From positions 1 to 44,989 of the forward strand of contig NZ_VSRY01000041.1 of NCBI RefSeq assembly GCF_008271805.1: a DNA stretch of 44,989 nucleotides. Direction: 5' to 3'. The first letter of the stretch is position 1, and each line of letters opens with the position of its first letter. A program made the translations under genes and the position numbers. The notes under the pieces are model-generated. The model made no database searches. It was not told the DNA's origin and worked only from the letters and a program-made list of their open reading frames with translations. Below are positions 1 through 8,245 of the stretch, one piece after another. This stretch comes from Streptomyces sp. TRM49041. Its GTDB lineage: Bacteria; Actinomycetota; Actinomycetes; Streptomycetales; Streptomycetaceae.

Positions 1-1
1 C

Positions 2-961
2 GCGGCCCCGGCGCCGCCCGGTACGGGTGTCCCGTCGCTCGCCGTGCCGGACGTGCGGGCCGCGGCGCTGGCGTTGCCCGTGCCGCATGTGGACCCGGCC
101 GATCCCAACGCGGCGTTTCTCGCGGGGCTCGTGGCGTCCGGGCCCGCCGAGCTGGTGGCCGCGTTGCAGGCCGCGCCGGCCGGGTCGCCCGAATCCCGGT
201 TGCGGGAGTTGCGGGCGCGGCTGGAGCTGGGCGACGCGGGGGCCGCCGTACAGGCGCTGGACGCTCTCGAGCAGTCGCACCCGGACGACTGGCGGGTCGT
301 CTGGTACCGGGGCGTCGTGTCCCTGGCGACCGGCGACAACGGCTCGGCCGCCCTGTCGTTCGACGCGGTGTACGACGCGTTCCCGGGCGAACCGGCGCCC
401 AAGCTGGCCCTGGGCGTCTGCGCCGAGGTGCTCGGCCAGCTGGACAACGCCGCCGAGTACTACGGCCTGGTGTGGGCCACCGACCCCAGTCACGTCAGCG
501 CCGCGTTCGGTCTGGCGCGCGTGCAGTTGGCCACCGGGGACCGGACGGCCGCCGTCCGCACCCTGGAGTCCGTACCGGAGGCGTCGATCCACTACACGGC
601 GGCGCGCGTCGCGGCCGTACGGGCCCGGCTCCGGCAGCGGGACCCGGGGGCGATGCTCCGGGACGACCTGTACGCGGCGGCCCGCCAGGTGGAGGCGCTC
701 GACGGGCTCGGGCTCGACAGCGTACGCAGGGAGCGGCTGGCCACCGAAGTGCTCGGCCTGGCCCTCGACTGGTGGTTGTCGGGCAGCCCCGGCGGCGGGT
801 CGCCGGAACACGCCCTGCTCGGCAGCGGCCTCCACGAGCGCGGACTGCGGCTCGGCCTGGAACACTCGTACCGGGTACTCGCCCGGCTCGCCCAGCGCGG
901 CGGTGAAAGGATCGAACTGGTGGAACGGGCCAACCGTTTCCGCCCCCGGACGTGGGTGTGA
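2..961 (+). CDS. pknG: PknG-like serine/threonine protein kinase, C-terminal TPR part (partial, cut by left edge)
   Basis: The frame is open to the left edge, so only the last ~319 residues are present and the kinase catalytic domain lies outside the window. The visible part matches the PknG C-terminus: a linker with the phrase LPVPHVDPADPNAAFLAGL, then helical TPR-like repeats (alternating Ala/Leu-rich helices such as WRVVWYRGVVSLATGD and PAPKLALGVCAEVLGQLDNA) and the typical end ERANRFRPRTWV. In actinobacteria PknG is a soluble kinase that senses amino-acid and metabolic state and phosphorylates FHA proteins such as GarA/OdhI. The stop is 3 nt before the PP2C start, so the two genes are almost certainly co-transcribed, and an FHA protein is encoded two genes further on. 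An internal GTG at 44 is not the true start, because homology continues upstream of it. Confidence 0.88.
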   Translation, partial: AAPAPPGTGVPSLAVPDVRAAALALPVPHVDPADPNAAFLAGLVASGPAELVAALQAAPAGSPESRLRELRARLELGDAGAAVQALDALEQSHPDDWRVVWYRGVVSLATGDNGSAALSFDAVYDAFPGEPAPKLALGVCAEVLGQLDNAAEYYGLVWATDPSHVSAAFGLARVQLATGDRTAAVRTLESVPEASIHYTAARVAAVRARLRQRDPGAMLRDDLYAAARQVEALDGLGLDSVRRERLATEVLGLALDWWLSGSPGGGSPEHALLGSGLHERGLRLGLEHSYRVLARLAQRGGERIELVERANRFRPRTWV

Positions 962-964
962 TCG

Positions 965-2212
965 ATGTCGCAGACTCATCAGTTGTCGGCCTGCCCGGGC
1001 TGCTCCGAGCCGCTGGAGTCGGGAGACCTCTTCTGCGGCGCGTGCGGGTACGACCTGTCGGCCGTACCCGAACCGCCGCCGGACAGCCCGACCGTGGCCC
1101 TGGGCACCCCGGTGCCGGCACCTCTGGCGGCGCCGGCGCCCCCGGGGGCGCCGGCCGCGCCCGCCGGGCCGCCGGAGCGGCCCGTACGACACGACGCACC
1201 AGGCGGAGGTCCCGGGGAGGAAGGGGACTTCGAGCTCGCCGCCCCCGACCCCCGCATCGCACCGCCCGCCGCCGGTGGAACGCTCTGCGTCGCCTGCCGG
1301 ACCGGGCGCGTCGCCTCGGACGGGTACTGCGAGAACTGTGGCCACAAGCAGCCCCGCGAGCGCGACCACATGGAGCGGGAGCTCGATCCGGTCGTCGCCG
1401 CGGTCAGCGACCGGGGGCTGCGCCACCACCGCAACGAGGACGCGTTCGCCGTGTCGACGGCTGCCCTCCCGGACGGTTCGCCCGCCGTCGTCGCGGTCGT
1501 CTGCGACGGGGTGTCGTCGGCGTCCCGGCCCGACGAGGCGTCGGAGGCCGCGGCGCGCGCCGCCGACGACACGCTGCGGGGATCGCTGGCGCGCGGCACG
1601 CATCCGCAGCAGGCCATGCACGAGGCGATCGTCGCTGCCTCCGAGTCGGTCAACGCCCTCGCGGAGGAGCCCGCGGGAGACGGTTCGGGCGGCTTCGAGC
1701 ACGATGCGCACCGCCACCGCAACGCCCCCGCCTGCACGATCGTCGGCGCGGTCGTCGCGAGCGGCCTGCTCGTCGTCGGCTGGGTCGGCGACAGCCGCGT
1801 CTACTGGGTGCCGGACGACCGTTCGGCCCCGGCGGCCCGGCTCACCGAGGACGACTCGTGGGCCGCGCAGATGGTCGCCGCCGGCCTGATGAACGAAGCC
1901 GAGGCGTACGCGGACGAGCGCGCCCACGCCATCACCGGCTGGCTCGGCGCCGACGCGTACGAACTGGAGCCGCACACCGCCGCGTTCAAACCGGACCGTC
2001 CGGGCGTCGCCGTGGTGTGCACGGACGGCCTGTGGAACTACGCGGAGGCGGCGGAGGAGATGGCCCGCGTGGTCCCGCCGGACGCCGCCGCCCGGCCGCT
2101 GCACTGCGCCCGAGTCCTCGTCGGCCAGGCCCTCGACGGCGGCGGCCACGACAACGTAACGGTGGCGGTGGTGCCGTTCGCCGTCCCGCCGCAGGGGGCA
2201 GTATCGGCCTGA
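965..2212 (+). CDS. PP2C-family Ser/Thr phosphatase with N-terminal zinc ribbons
   Basis: 415 aa starting at ATG 965, three bases after the kinase stop. Two CxxC pairs near the N-terminus (C10/C13 with C24/C27) and two more (C108/C111 with C122/C125) look like zinc ribbons separated by a Pro/Ala-rich linker (about 35-100). The PP2C domain fills about 142-405, with the metal-binding signatures in order: SDRGLRHHRNEDAF (148-161), VCDG (D181), GDSRVYW (275-281), TDGLWN (353-358) and GGHDNVTV (393-400). The usual Mn/Mg ligands are all present, so it should be an active phosphatase that reverses phosphorylation by the upstream kinase. No membrane segment is seen, so it is cytosolic. The shared zinc-ribbon design with the FHA protein three genes on suggests a common docking partner (inference). 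Confidence 0.9.
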   Translation: MSQTHQLSACPGCSEPLESGDLFCGACGYDLSAVPEPPPDSPTVALGTPVPAPLAAPAPPGAPAAPAGPPERPVRHDAPGGGPGEEGDFELAAPDPRIAPPAAGGTLCVACRTGRVASDGYCENCGHKQPRERDHMERELDPVVAAVSDRGLRHHRNEDAFAVSTAALPDGSPAVVAVVCDGVSSASRPDEASEAAARAADDTLRGSLARGTHPQQAMHEAIVAASESVNALAEEPAGDGSGGFEHDAHRHRNAPACTIVGAVVASGLLVVGWVGDSRVYWVPDDRSAPAARLTEDDSWAAQMVAAGLMNEAEAYADERAHAITGWLGADAYELEPHTAAFKPDRPGVAVVCTDGLWNYAEAAEEMARVVPPDAAARPLHCARVLVGQALDGGGHDNVTVAVVPFAVPPQGAVSA

Positions 2213-2281
2213 ACAGGGCTTGAGCACCGTTTCGTCCGTCCGTCGTCGTATGGAGCATCAAGGAGCCCGGGAGCCGATCAG

Positions 2282-3619
2282 ATGGCGAACTTCTCCAAGT
2301 CGAACGTGCCGCGGTTCTCGGTGGACGTCTACCAGAACGAGTACCTGCCGGAGGGCGGGCGCGAGGTGAACGCCATCGTCACCGTCAGCTCCACCGGCGG
2401 CGGTACGACGGGCGGGGCGCCGCTGACGGCGGGCCGGACCGTGCCGGGGGCCGCCGTGGTGCTGATGGTCGACTGCTCCGGCTCGATGGAGTACCCGCCG
2501 ACGAAGATGCGCAACGCGCGCGACGCCACGGCCGCCGCCATCGACACCCTGCGGGACGGCGTGGCCTTCGCGGTGGTCGCGGGCACGCACATCGCGCACG
2601 AGGTGTACCCGGGCGGCGGCCGGCTCGCCACCGCCGGCGCCCGGACGCGCGCGGAGGCGAAGGAGGCCCTGCGGCGGCTCGGCGCGGGCGGCGGCACGGC
2701 GATCGGCACATGGCTGCGGCTCACCGACCGGCTGCTCGCCGCGTCGGGCGCCGGGATCCGGCACGGCATCCTGCTCACGGACGGGCGCAACGAACACGAG
2801 TCGCCGGCGGACCTGCGGGCCGCGCTCGACGCCTGCGCGGGCCGGTTCACCTGCGACGCGCGCGGCGTGGGCACCGACTGGGAGGTGAAGGAGGTCACCG
2901 GTGTCGCGTCGGCGCTGCTCGGCACCGCGGACATCGTCGCCGATCCGGCGGGCCTCGCCGCGGACTTCACGCGGATGATGGAGCACGCGATGGGCAAGGA
3001 GGTCGCGGACGTCGCGCTGCGGCTGTGGACGCCGGTCGGGGCGGAGATCGGATTCGTCAAGCAGGTGGCGCCGACGGTGGAGGACCTGACGGGCCGCCGT
3101 ACGCAGGCGGGGCCGCGGGCCGGTGACTATCCGACGGGCTCATGGGGGGACGAGTCGCGCGACTACCACGTGTGCGTACGTGTACCTGCGGCCGGTCTCG
3201 GCCAGGAGATGCTCGCCGCCCGCGTGACCCTGGTCCTGCCCGACCCGGCCGGCGGGCTGCCGAGCACCCTGGGGCAGGGACTCGTACGGGCGGTGTGGAC
3301 GGACGACATGGCGTCGTCCACGTCGATCAATCCGCAGGTCGCGCACTACACGGGGCAGGCGGAACTGGCCCATGTCATCCAACAGGGGCTGGAGGCGCGC
3401 AAGACCGGAGACGCCCATGGGGCCACCGCGAAACTGGGCCGGGCGGTGCAGTTGGCGGCCTCGTCCGGGAACACGGATACTGCGAAACTGCTTTCGAAGG
3501 TGGTGGATGTCGTCGACGCGGCGACAGGTACTGTGCGACTGAAGGCGAAGGTCGCGGACGCGGACGAGATGACCCTCGAGACGCGGTCCACGAAGACGGT
3601 TCGCGTGAAGAAGCCGTAA
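2282..3619 (+). CDS. VWA-domain protein of the PknG-PP2C-FHA module
   Basis: 445 aa. ATG 2282 is preceded by GGGAG at good spacing. A von Willebrand factor A domain follows a short N-terminal beta region. The MIDAS motif DCSGSM (64-69) is intact, followed by a GGGTAIG loop and an LLTDGRNEHE strand that supply the remaining metal-site residues. The C-terminal third is beta-rich then helical and ends in a Lys/Thr/Val tail (TRSTKTVRVKKP). No signal peptide or membrane span is visible, so it probably acts in the cytosol as a metal-dependent protein-binding scaffold. It lies 69 nt after the phosphatase and 45 nt before the FHA gene, in the same orientation. VWA proteins encoded beside STPK/PP2C/FHA genes are common in actinobacteria; the specific ligand is unknown. 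Confidence 0.85.
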   Translation: MANFSKSNVPRFSVDVYQNEYLPEGGREVNAIVTVSSTGGGTTGGAPLTAGRTVPGAAVVLMVDCSGSMEYPPTKMRNARDATAAAIDTLRDGVAFAVVAGTHIAHEVYPGGGRLATAGARTRAEAKEALRRLGAGGGTAIGTWLRLTDRLLAASGAGIRHGILLTDGRNEHESPADLRAALDACAGRFTCDARGVGTDWEVKEVTGVASALLGTADIVADPAGLAADFTRMMEHAMGKEVADVALRLWTPVGAEIGFVKQVAPTVEDLTGRRTQAGPRAGDYPTGSWGDESRDYHVCVRVPAAGLGQEMLAARVTLVLPDPAGGLPSTLGQGLVRAVWTDDMASSTSINPQVAHYTGQAELAHVIQQGLEARKTGDAHGATAKLGRAVQLAASSGNTDTAKLLSKVVDVVDAATGTVRLKAKVADADEMTLETRSTKTVRVKKP

Positions 3620-3664
3620 CGACGGTCGCAGCGGCGGCCGACCAGGAGAGGGGGAAGGTCCGAC

Positions 3665-5446
3665 ATGCCGACCTGCCCGAACGGACACCAGTCGGGCTCC
3701 GACGACTGGTGCGAGGTCTGCGGCCACCGCATGGCCGGGGCGGGCGCGCCTGCGGGTGCCGTACCGCCTCCCCCTCCCCCGCCGCCTCCGCCGCCACCGG
3801 GTTACGGCTACCCGGGCCCGGCGGGCGGCGACCCGAACGCCACGCAGCAGGCGGAGCTGTGCCCGCAGTGCCGTACGCCGCGTGAGGCGATGGCGCCGTA
3901 CTGCGAGGAGTGCCGGTGGAACTTCCTCACGAACACGGCGACCTCGTACACCCCGCTCTCCTCGCCGCCGCCCCCGCGCACGGGACCGCCGAGCGGCGGT
4001 CTGAACCTCCCACCCGGCTTCACCTCGGCCCCCCGCCCGCCGGACCCGTACGAGTACCAGGGCTCCCGGCCCTCCCAGATGAACCGCCCGGCCGAACCCC
4101 TGCCCCCCGACCCGGCCACGCCCCCACAGCCCGGCCAGGGCGGTCAGGGCGGCCAGCCCGGCCACAGCGTCCAGGGCGGTCAGGGCGGCCGGCCAGGCCA
4201 GGCCACGCCGCCCGGCCAGGGCCCCGCGACGGGCCCCGGGTCCGGCCCCGGCGGCCCGGCATTCGGCCCGGGACCGGCGTCCGGCCCCGGCGCGGGTGGA
4301 CCGACTTCCGGTTCCGGACCGGCGACCGGGCCTGGCGCCTCCATGCCCGGTCACAGCCCGGCGAACGGACCCGGCGGCTCCGGGTTCGGGCCGGGATCGG
4401 CGCCAGGTGCCGGTACGGGTCCCGGCGCTGGCCCCGCTCCCGGCGGTTCGGTCTTCGGTACAGGGCAGACGCCCGCTCCCGGAGGATCGGCCGACGGTCC
4501 GGGGCCGATGCCCGGCCCCGGCAGTGGTCCGGGTTCCGCGCCCGGCCACGGTCAGGCGAACGGGCCCGGTGCGGGTCCGGCGGCCGGCCCCGGTGCGGGT
4601 CCGGCGGCAGCGCCCGGCGGTTCGGCGTTCGGCTCCGGGGCGGCGTCCGGGCCCGGTACGGGTCCCGGTGGCCCGCAGTCCGGTCCTGGTACGGCGAACG
4701 GGCCTGGGCCGATGCACGGTCCCGGCGGTTCCGGCCCCGGTGACCGTCCCGGCCCCGCTTCGGCGCCCGCGGCCGGGTCGACGCCCTGGCCCACGCCCGA
4801 CTCGGCGGCCGGGCACGGCGCGCAGGCCGGTCCGCCTCCCGCGCCCGCCGCGCCGCAGGGTTTCCAGCGGCCTCAGGCACCGCGGCCCGCCGGCACCGGC
4901 GGCGGTGACGACTGGGTGTTGTCGCCGCCCTCGCAAGCACAGCCTCCACAGCCCCCGCAGCCCGCGCGGGGGCAGGCCCCCGGGCCGTTCGCCCCGGCGG
5001 CGCAGCCGCCTGGGCAGCCGCCCGCGCCGGCCGTCGGGTGGACCGTCGTCGTGGGGCCCGACCGCGAGTACTTCATGGCGATGATGCGCCGCAGCGGCCC
5101 CGAGGCGGCCGGCCTCAACCTGCCCGCGTACTCGCCGGAGCGGCGCGTACAGCTGAGCGGGAAGCAGGTGACCATCGGGCGCCGCCGGCAGTCGACGGGC
5201 GAGGCGCCGGACATCGACCTGTCGGTGCCGCCGGAGGACCCTGGCGTGTCGCACCAGCACGCGGTGCTCGTCCAGCAGCAGGACGGCACCTGGGCGGTGG
5301 TGGACCAGAACTCCACCAACGGCACGACCTTGAACGGCGCCGACGAGCCGATCCAGCCCTACGTCCCGGTCACGCTCAAGGAGGGCGACCGGGTCCACGT
5401 CGGGGCCTGGACGACGCTCACCGTCCTGCGCGGCCAGGTGCATTGA
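3665..5446 (+). CDS. Zinc-ribbon, Gly/Pro-rich and FHA domain protein
   Basis: 593 aa. Three regions are visible. (1) N-terminal zinc-binding motifs: CPNGHQ with CEVCGH (C4, C16, C19) and a second set LCPQC with YCEEC near 68-85. (2) A long Pro/Gly-rich low-complexity stretch (about 95-470) made of many GPG/GSGP/PGPG-type repeats. (3) A C-terminal FHA domain (about 490-590) with the phosphothreonine-binding signature: IGRRRQ, VSHQHAVL, and NSTNGTTLN followed by GDRVHVG. FHA proteins bind phosphothreonine, so this is the likely phospho-dependent partner of the PknG-like kinase two to three genes upstream. RBS AGGAGAGGGGAAGG precedes the ATG. It ends the operon and converges on the methyltransferase gene 25 nt away. 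The repeat stretch gives strong antisense ORF shadows. Confidence 0.9.
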   Translation: MPTCPNGHQSGSDDWCEVCGHRMAGAGAPAGAVPPPPPPPPPPPPGYGYPGPAGGDPNATQQAELCPQCRTPREAMAPYCEECRWNFLTNTATSYTPLSSPPPPRTGPPSGGLNLPPGFTSAPRPPDPYEYQGSRPSQMNRPAEPLPPDPATPPQPGQGGQGGQPGHSVQGGQGGRPGQATPPGQGPATGPGSGPGGPAFGPGPASGPGAGGPTSGSGPATGPGASMPGHSPANGPGGSGFGPGSAPGAGTGPGAGPAPGGSVFGTGQTPAPGGSADGPGPMPGPGSGPGSAPGHGQANGPGAGPAAGPGAGPAAAPGGSAFGSGAASGPGTGPGGPQSGPGTANGPGPMHGPGGSGPGDRPGPASAPAAGSTPWPTPDSAAGHGAQAGPPPAPAAPQGFQRPQAPRPAGTGGGDDWVLSPPSQAQPPQPPQPARGQAPGPFAPAAQPPGQPPAPAVGWTVVVGPDREYFMAMMRRSGPEAAGLNLPAYSPERRVQLSGKQVTIGRRRQSTGEAPDIDLSVPPEDPGVSHQHAVLVQQQDGTWAVVDQNSTNGTTLNGADEPIQPYVPVTLKEGDRVHVGAWTTLTVLRGQVH

Positions 5447-5471
5447 CCACGACCGTCGACAACGCTCGCGA

Positions 5472-6476
5472 TCAGTACACCTGACGCGACCGGCCCGACG
5501 CCCCGAGGGACCAGCTGTACGGACCCTCGGGGTCGTCGAGCCACGCCCACTGGCGGTCGCCCCTGACCGTCACGCCGTACCGCTCGCGGTCCGGGCGCCG
5601 CTCGCGCTGCCAGAGCGCGTACGCCTCGTACGGGTCGAGGCTGCCCGACGTCAGGGTCAGCAGGAAGCGGAAGAGGTCGGCGTCGAGGGCGCGCCGGGGC
5701 AGCCCTCCGGTGCGCGGCTCGGGTGCGGCCGGGGTGCCGCCGCGCAGCGGCACGAAGTACGCGGACGTGTGCAGGAACCGCCCCTCGGCGTGCTCGGCGT
5801 CCTGGACGCGCAGCCGCAGGACCCCGGTGGACAGCGGCGCGACGACGCAAGCGTCCGGCCGGCACTGGGCGAGCCACGCCTCCGGTACGGACGGCAGGGC
5901 GCACGTCGCGATGATCCGGTCGAAGGGCGCCCGCCCGGGACAGCCGCGCGCCCCGTCGCCGGTGACCACGGCCGGGTGGTGGCCGGCCTCCTCCAGGTGG
6001 GCCCTGGCCGCGTCCGTGATGTCGGTGTCGAGGTCGACGGTCGTCACGTTCTCGTCGCCCACCCGGTGGGCGAGGAGCGCCGCGTTGTACCCGCTGCCGG
6101 CGCCGATCTCCAGGACGGTGTCCCCGTCCCGTACGTCCAGGGCGTGCAGCATCTCGGCCATGAGGGACGGCTGGCTCGCGGACGACACCAGGTCGCCGTC
6201 CCGGAGCCGGGTGCCGAGCGGCCGGTCCTCGTACGCGCCTTCCAGCCACTGCCACCGCCCCTCGGGGTCGGGGTCGTCGCGCCAGAGCCGCTCGTAGCCG
6301 CCCATGACGCCGACGTAGTAGTACGGCACGAACAGATGGCGCGGAACCTCCTCGAAGGCGGCCCGCCAGGCCGGGTCGGGCAGCACGCCCGCGGCGGCCA
6401 GCTCGGTCACCAGCCGGTGCCGTGCCTCGGCGGCGGCCTCGGCGAACGGGTCCTGACGTTCCGCAGCTGCACCCAT
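5472..6476 (-). CDS. Protein-L-isoaspartate O-methyltransferase-like SAM methyltransferase
   Basis: 334 aa with ATG at 6476. The PCMT hallmarks are present: FEEVPRHLFVP near the N-terminus, SSASQPSLMAEML (substrate-loop motif; normally S-S-S-QP), the SAM motif I VLEIGAGSGYNAALLA around 120-135, VTTVDLD as the acidic end of strand 2, and DRIIATCALP as motif III. It is about 100 residues longer than housekeeping PCMT. The C-terminal extension has QWAWLDDPEGPYSW and resembles the streptomycete subfamily of PCMT-like enzymes, some members of which act on other protein or peptide substrates. No precursor-peptide gene is seen nearby, so repair of isoaspartyl residues is the default reading. It is divergent from the globin gene, with a 102-nt AT-richer gap. 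Confidence 0.85.
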   Translation of the reverse strand: MGAAAERQDPFAEAAAEARHRLVTELAAAGVLPDPAWRAAFEEVPRHLFVPYYYVGVMGGYERLWRDDPDPEGRWQWLEGAYEDRPLGTRLRDGDLVSSASQPSLMAEMLHALDVRDGDTVLEIGAGSGYNAALLAHRVGDENVTTVDLDTDITDAARAHLEEAGHHPAVVTGDGARGCPGRAPFDRIIATCALPSVPEAWLAQCRPDACVVAPLSTGVLRLRVQDAEHAEGRFLHTSAYFVPLRGGTPAAPEPRTGGLPRRALDADLFRFLLTLTSGSLDPYEAYALWQRERRPDRERYGVTVRGDRQWAWLDDPEGPYSWSLGASGRSRQVY

Positions 6477-6578
6477 ATATCCACTATCTCCGGTTTACGG
6501 CACCGAAGGGCCGGGGGCGGCGGACGGCCTGGTCCTAGGGCGGGGGTCTTCCGTCGGCGTGTCTGAGACGATGGACGG

Positions 6579-6983
6579 GTGAATGAGATTCCGCGCGGCA
6601 CTCTCCAGGAGCAGACGTTCTACGAGCAGGTGGGCGGCGAGCAGACGTTCCGGCGCCTCGTCCACCGCTTCTACCAGGGCGTCGCCGAGGACCCGCTGCT
6701 GCGGCCGATGTACCCGGAGGAGGACCTGGGCCCGGCCGAGGAGCGGCTCGCGCTGTTCCTGATGCAGTACTGGGGCGGCCCCCGTACGTACAGCGACAAC
6801 CGCGGCCACCCGCGGCTGCGGATGCGGCACGCCCCGTTCGTGGTCGACAAGGCGGCGCACGACGCCTGGCTGAAGCACATGCGGGTCGCCGTGGACGAGC
6901 TCGGGCTGCCCGAGGAGCACGCGCGGCAGCTGTGGGACTACCTCACGTACGCGGCGGCGTCGATGGTGAACGCCCAGGGGTGA
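6579..6983 (+). CDS. glbO: Group II truncated haemoglobin
   Basis: 134 aa, GTG start at 6579. The sequence matches the trHbO family along its length: [21 protein letters not shown] (B10 Tyr32), [28 protein letters not shown] with proximal haem ligand His84, and AHDAWLKHM with the group II Trp97 (G8). The length is normal for the family. Such globins bind O2/NO in the cytosol and are linked to protection from reactive nitrogen and oxygen species or to redox sensing. The ribosome site is weak (GGACGG). The gene is monocistronic, and its 3' side runs into a GC-rich repeated stretch followed by a hairpin shared with the convergent gene. Confidence 0.93.
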   Translation: MNEIPRGTLQEQTFYEQVGGEQTFRRLVHRFYQGVAEDPLLRPMYPEEDLGPAEERLALFLMQYWGGPRTYSDNRGHPRLRMRHAPFVVDKAAHDAWLKHMRVAVDELGLPEEHARQLWDYLTYAAASMVNAQG

Positions 6984-7090
6984 CCGGCCGACCGGGGCCG
7001 ACCGGGGCCGACCGGCCCGGGACCGGCCTGCCGGGGACCGACCCGGCCCGGGACCGGCCTGCCGGGGCCGGCCCTGTCGGCGCCGACCGG
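6982..7090. repeat. GC-rich direct repeats between convergent genes
   Basis: Just after the globin stop, GACCGGGGCC-like units are repeated two to three times. They are followed by two near-identical copies of a ~24-nt block with core CCGGGACCGGCCTGCCGGGG (at about 7016-7036 and 7048-7068). The tract also contains many short GGCC-type inverted repeats, so the RNA would fold strongly. No ORF of interest spans it. It is probably non-coding and may help terminate globin transcription. Confidence 0.7.
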
Positions 7091-7096
7091 CCGGAG

Positions 7097-7123
7097 CTGA
7101 GGCCCGGGCGACCCGGGGCTCAG
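7097..7123. terminator. Hairpin between convergent genes, overlapping the stop of the minus-strand gene
   Basis: Arms CTGAGGCCCGGG (7097-7108) and CCCGGGGCTCAG (7112-7123) pair with one mismatch around a 3-nt loop. The right arm includes the TGA of the gene at 7120. No U tract follows, as is usual in Streptomyces. It could serve both strands. Confidence 0.5.
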
Positions 7124-7800
7124 GGCCTGCGTACGGGCGTGACGCCCAGCTGCCCCAGACCTGCGGCCGTCCGCACGGCGACGGAGCCGAAGGGCGTACG
7201 CAGCCGCAGCCAGGGCCCGGCCGCGAGGAGCGTCACCGGCACGTCGTGCGGCAGGGCGCCGGGCGGGGGCAGGAAGCCGAGCGACTGGGCGGCGTGCGCG
7301 GCGCGCAGCGGCAGCCCGGTACCGGCGATCGTGCGGGACCAGATCTCATGACCGATCCGGTCGCGCGCCGCCCGGGTGCGACCCTCCTCCGGCAGTTCCT
7401 CGTCCCGCTCGCGGAACTCGGCGACGGCCGCGGCGACGGCACCGCGCAGCCCGGCGGCGTCCGGCAGCCCCGGCACCTCGCGCCAGCCGCCGCGCGGCGG
7501 CAGCAGCCCGCTCCAGGGCGGTCCGGTGACGGGCGCGGGCACGACAGCCTTGCCCGCCGACTCCTCGATGCCTTCGAGCAGCTCACCGGCGGACACGGTG
7601 ATGTCCAGGGCCGTCTCGTCGAGGAGCGCGGCCGTGCGGATGGCCAGCACCTCGAAGGACGGCGGCCGGCCGAAAACGGCCAGGGCGCCGCCCCCCGCCT
7701 GGAGGCGGACGGCGGCGGCCCGGTCGTAACGGATCAGCCGGGTCAGAAAGGCGGCTGTGCCCGCCGCCTCCCTGGGCTCGGCGAAGTGCAGCGCCGTCAT
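7120..7800 (-). CDS. Uncharacterised actinobacterial protein
   Basis: 226 aa, ATG at 7800 overlapping the stop of the thioesterase gene by 4 nt (ATGA), so the two are translationally coupled. I do not recognise a named domain. The N-terminal half looks like a compact alpha/beta fold (RLIRYDRAAAVRLQAGGGALAVFGRPPSFEVLAIRTAAL), the middle carries WSGLLPPRGGW, and the C-terminal part has IWSRTIAGTGLPLRAAHAAQSLGFL followed by beta-like WLRLRTPFGSVAVR. No membrane segment, signal peptide or cofactor motif is visible. The operon with a thioesterase and EttA is housekeeping-like and gives no functional clue. An upstream in-frame extension is unlikely because it would overlap most of the thioesterase gene. 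Confidence 0.8.
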   Translation of the reverse strand: MTALHFAEPREAAGTAAFLTRLIRYDRAAAVRLQAGGGALAVFGRPPSFEVLAIRTAALLDETALDITVSAGELLEGIEESAGKAVVPAPVTGPPWSGLLPPRGGWREVPGLPDAAGLRGAVAAAVAEFRERDEELPEEGRTRAARDRIGHEIWSRTIAGTGLPLRAAHAAQSLGFLPPPGALPHDVPVTLLAAGPWLRLRTPFGSVAVRTAAGLGQLGVTPVRRP

Positions 7801-8231
7801 GCGACGGCGCCCTCCGACCGCATCCCGTCGTCCACGTACTCCTGGAGGAAGCTCCGCTCCTCCTCGGTGATGCGGCGCGGGCGCTGTGCCTGGAGGTCGA
7901 AGGGGACGACGACCGTGGAGGCCCGTACGTACACCTGTTCGGGGTCCCTGACCTCGTACGCAATGGTCAGCGACGCCGCGGTGATCTTCGTGACCCACGA
8001 CTCGATGGTCACCGGCTCGTGCCGGTGGACCAGCGGGCGGAGGTAGTCGATCTCGTGGCGGGCCACGACGGAGCCGCCGGAGAACGACGGGGAGCCGTCG
8101 CCGGGCGCCAGCCGGAACATGAAGTCGATCCGGGCCTCCTCCAGGTAGCGGAGGAAGACCACGTTGTTGACGTGCCCGAAGGCGTCCATGTCCGACCAGC
8201 GCAGCGGGCAGCGGTAGATATGTCTAGCCAC
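7797..8231 (-). CDS. Hotdog-fold acyl-CoA thioesterase (4HBT family)
   Basis: 144 aa from GTG 8231, chosen because the protein then begins VARHIYRCPLRWSDMDAFGHVNN as in YbgC/FadM-type thioesterases. A longer frame would overlap ettA, and GAGG lies upstream of the GTG. The catalytic motif DMDAFGHVNNVVFLRYLEEAR (first Asp at residue 14) is intact, and the C-terminal half is the expected beta-sheet (VTIESWVTKITAASLTIAYEV). It should hydrolyse acyl-CoA thioesters in the cytosol; the chain specificity cannot be read from sequence. It lies 14 nt downstream of ettA and is coupled to the next gene. Confidence 0.88.
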   Translation of the reverse strand: MARHIYRCPLRWSDMDAFGHVNNVVFLRYLEEARIDFMFRLAPGDGSPSFSGGSVVARHEIDYLRPLVHRHEPVTIESWVTKITAASLTIAYEVRDPEQVYVRASTVVVPFDLQAQRPRRITEEERSFLQEYVDDGMRSEGAVA

Positions 8232-8245
8232 GTCGAAGCGCCGCC

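Noticed and set aside
3140..5443. Long minus-strand frame opposite the VWA and FHA genes
   Set aside because: It is a mirror of the Gly/Pro repeat tract in the FHA gene and has no domain of its own.
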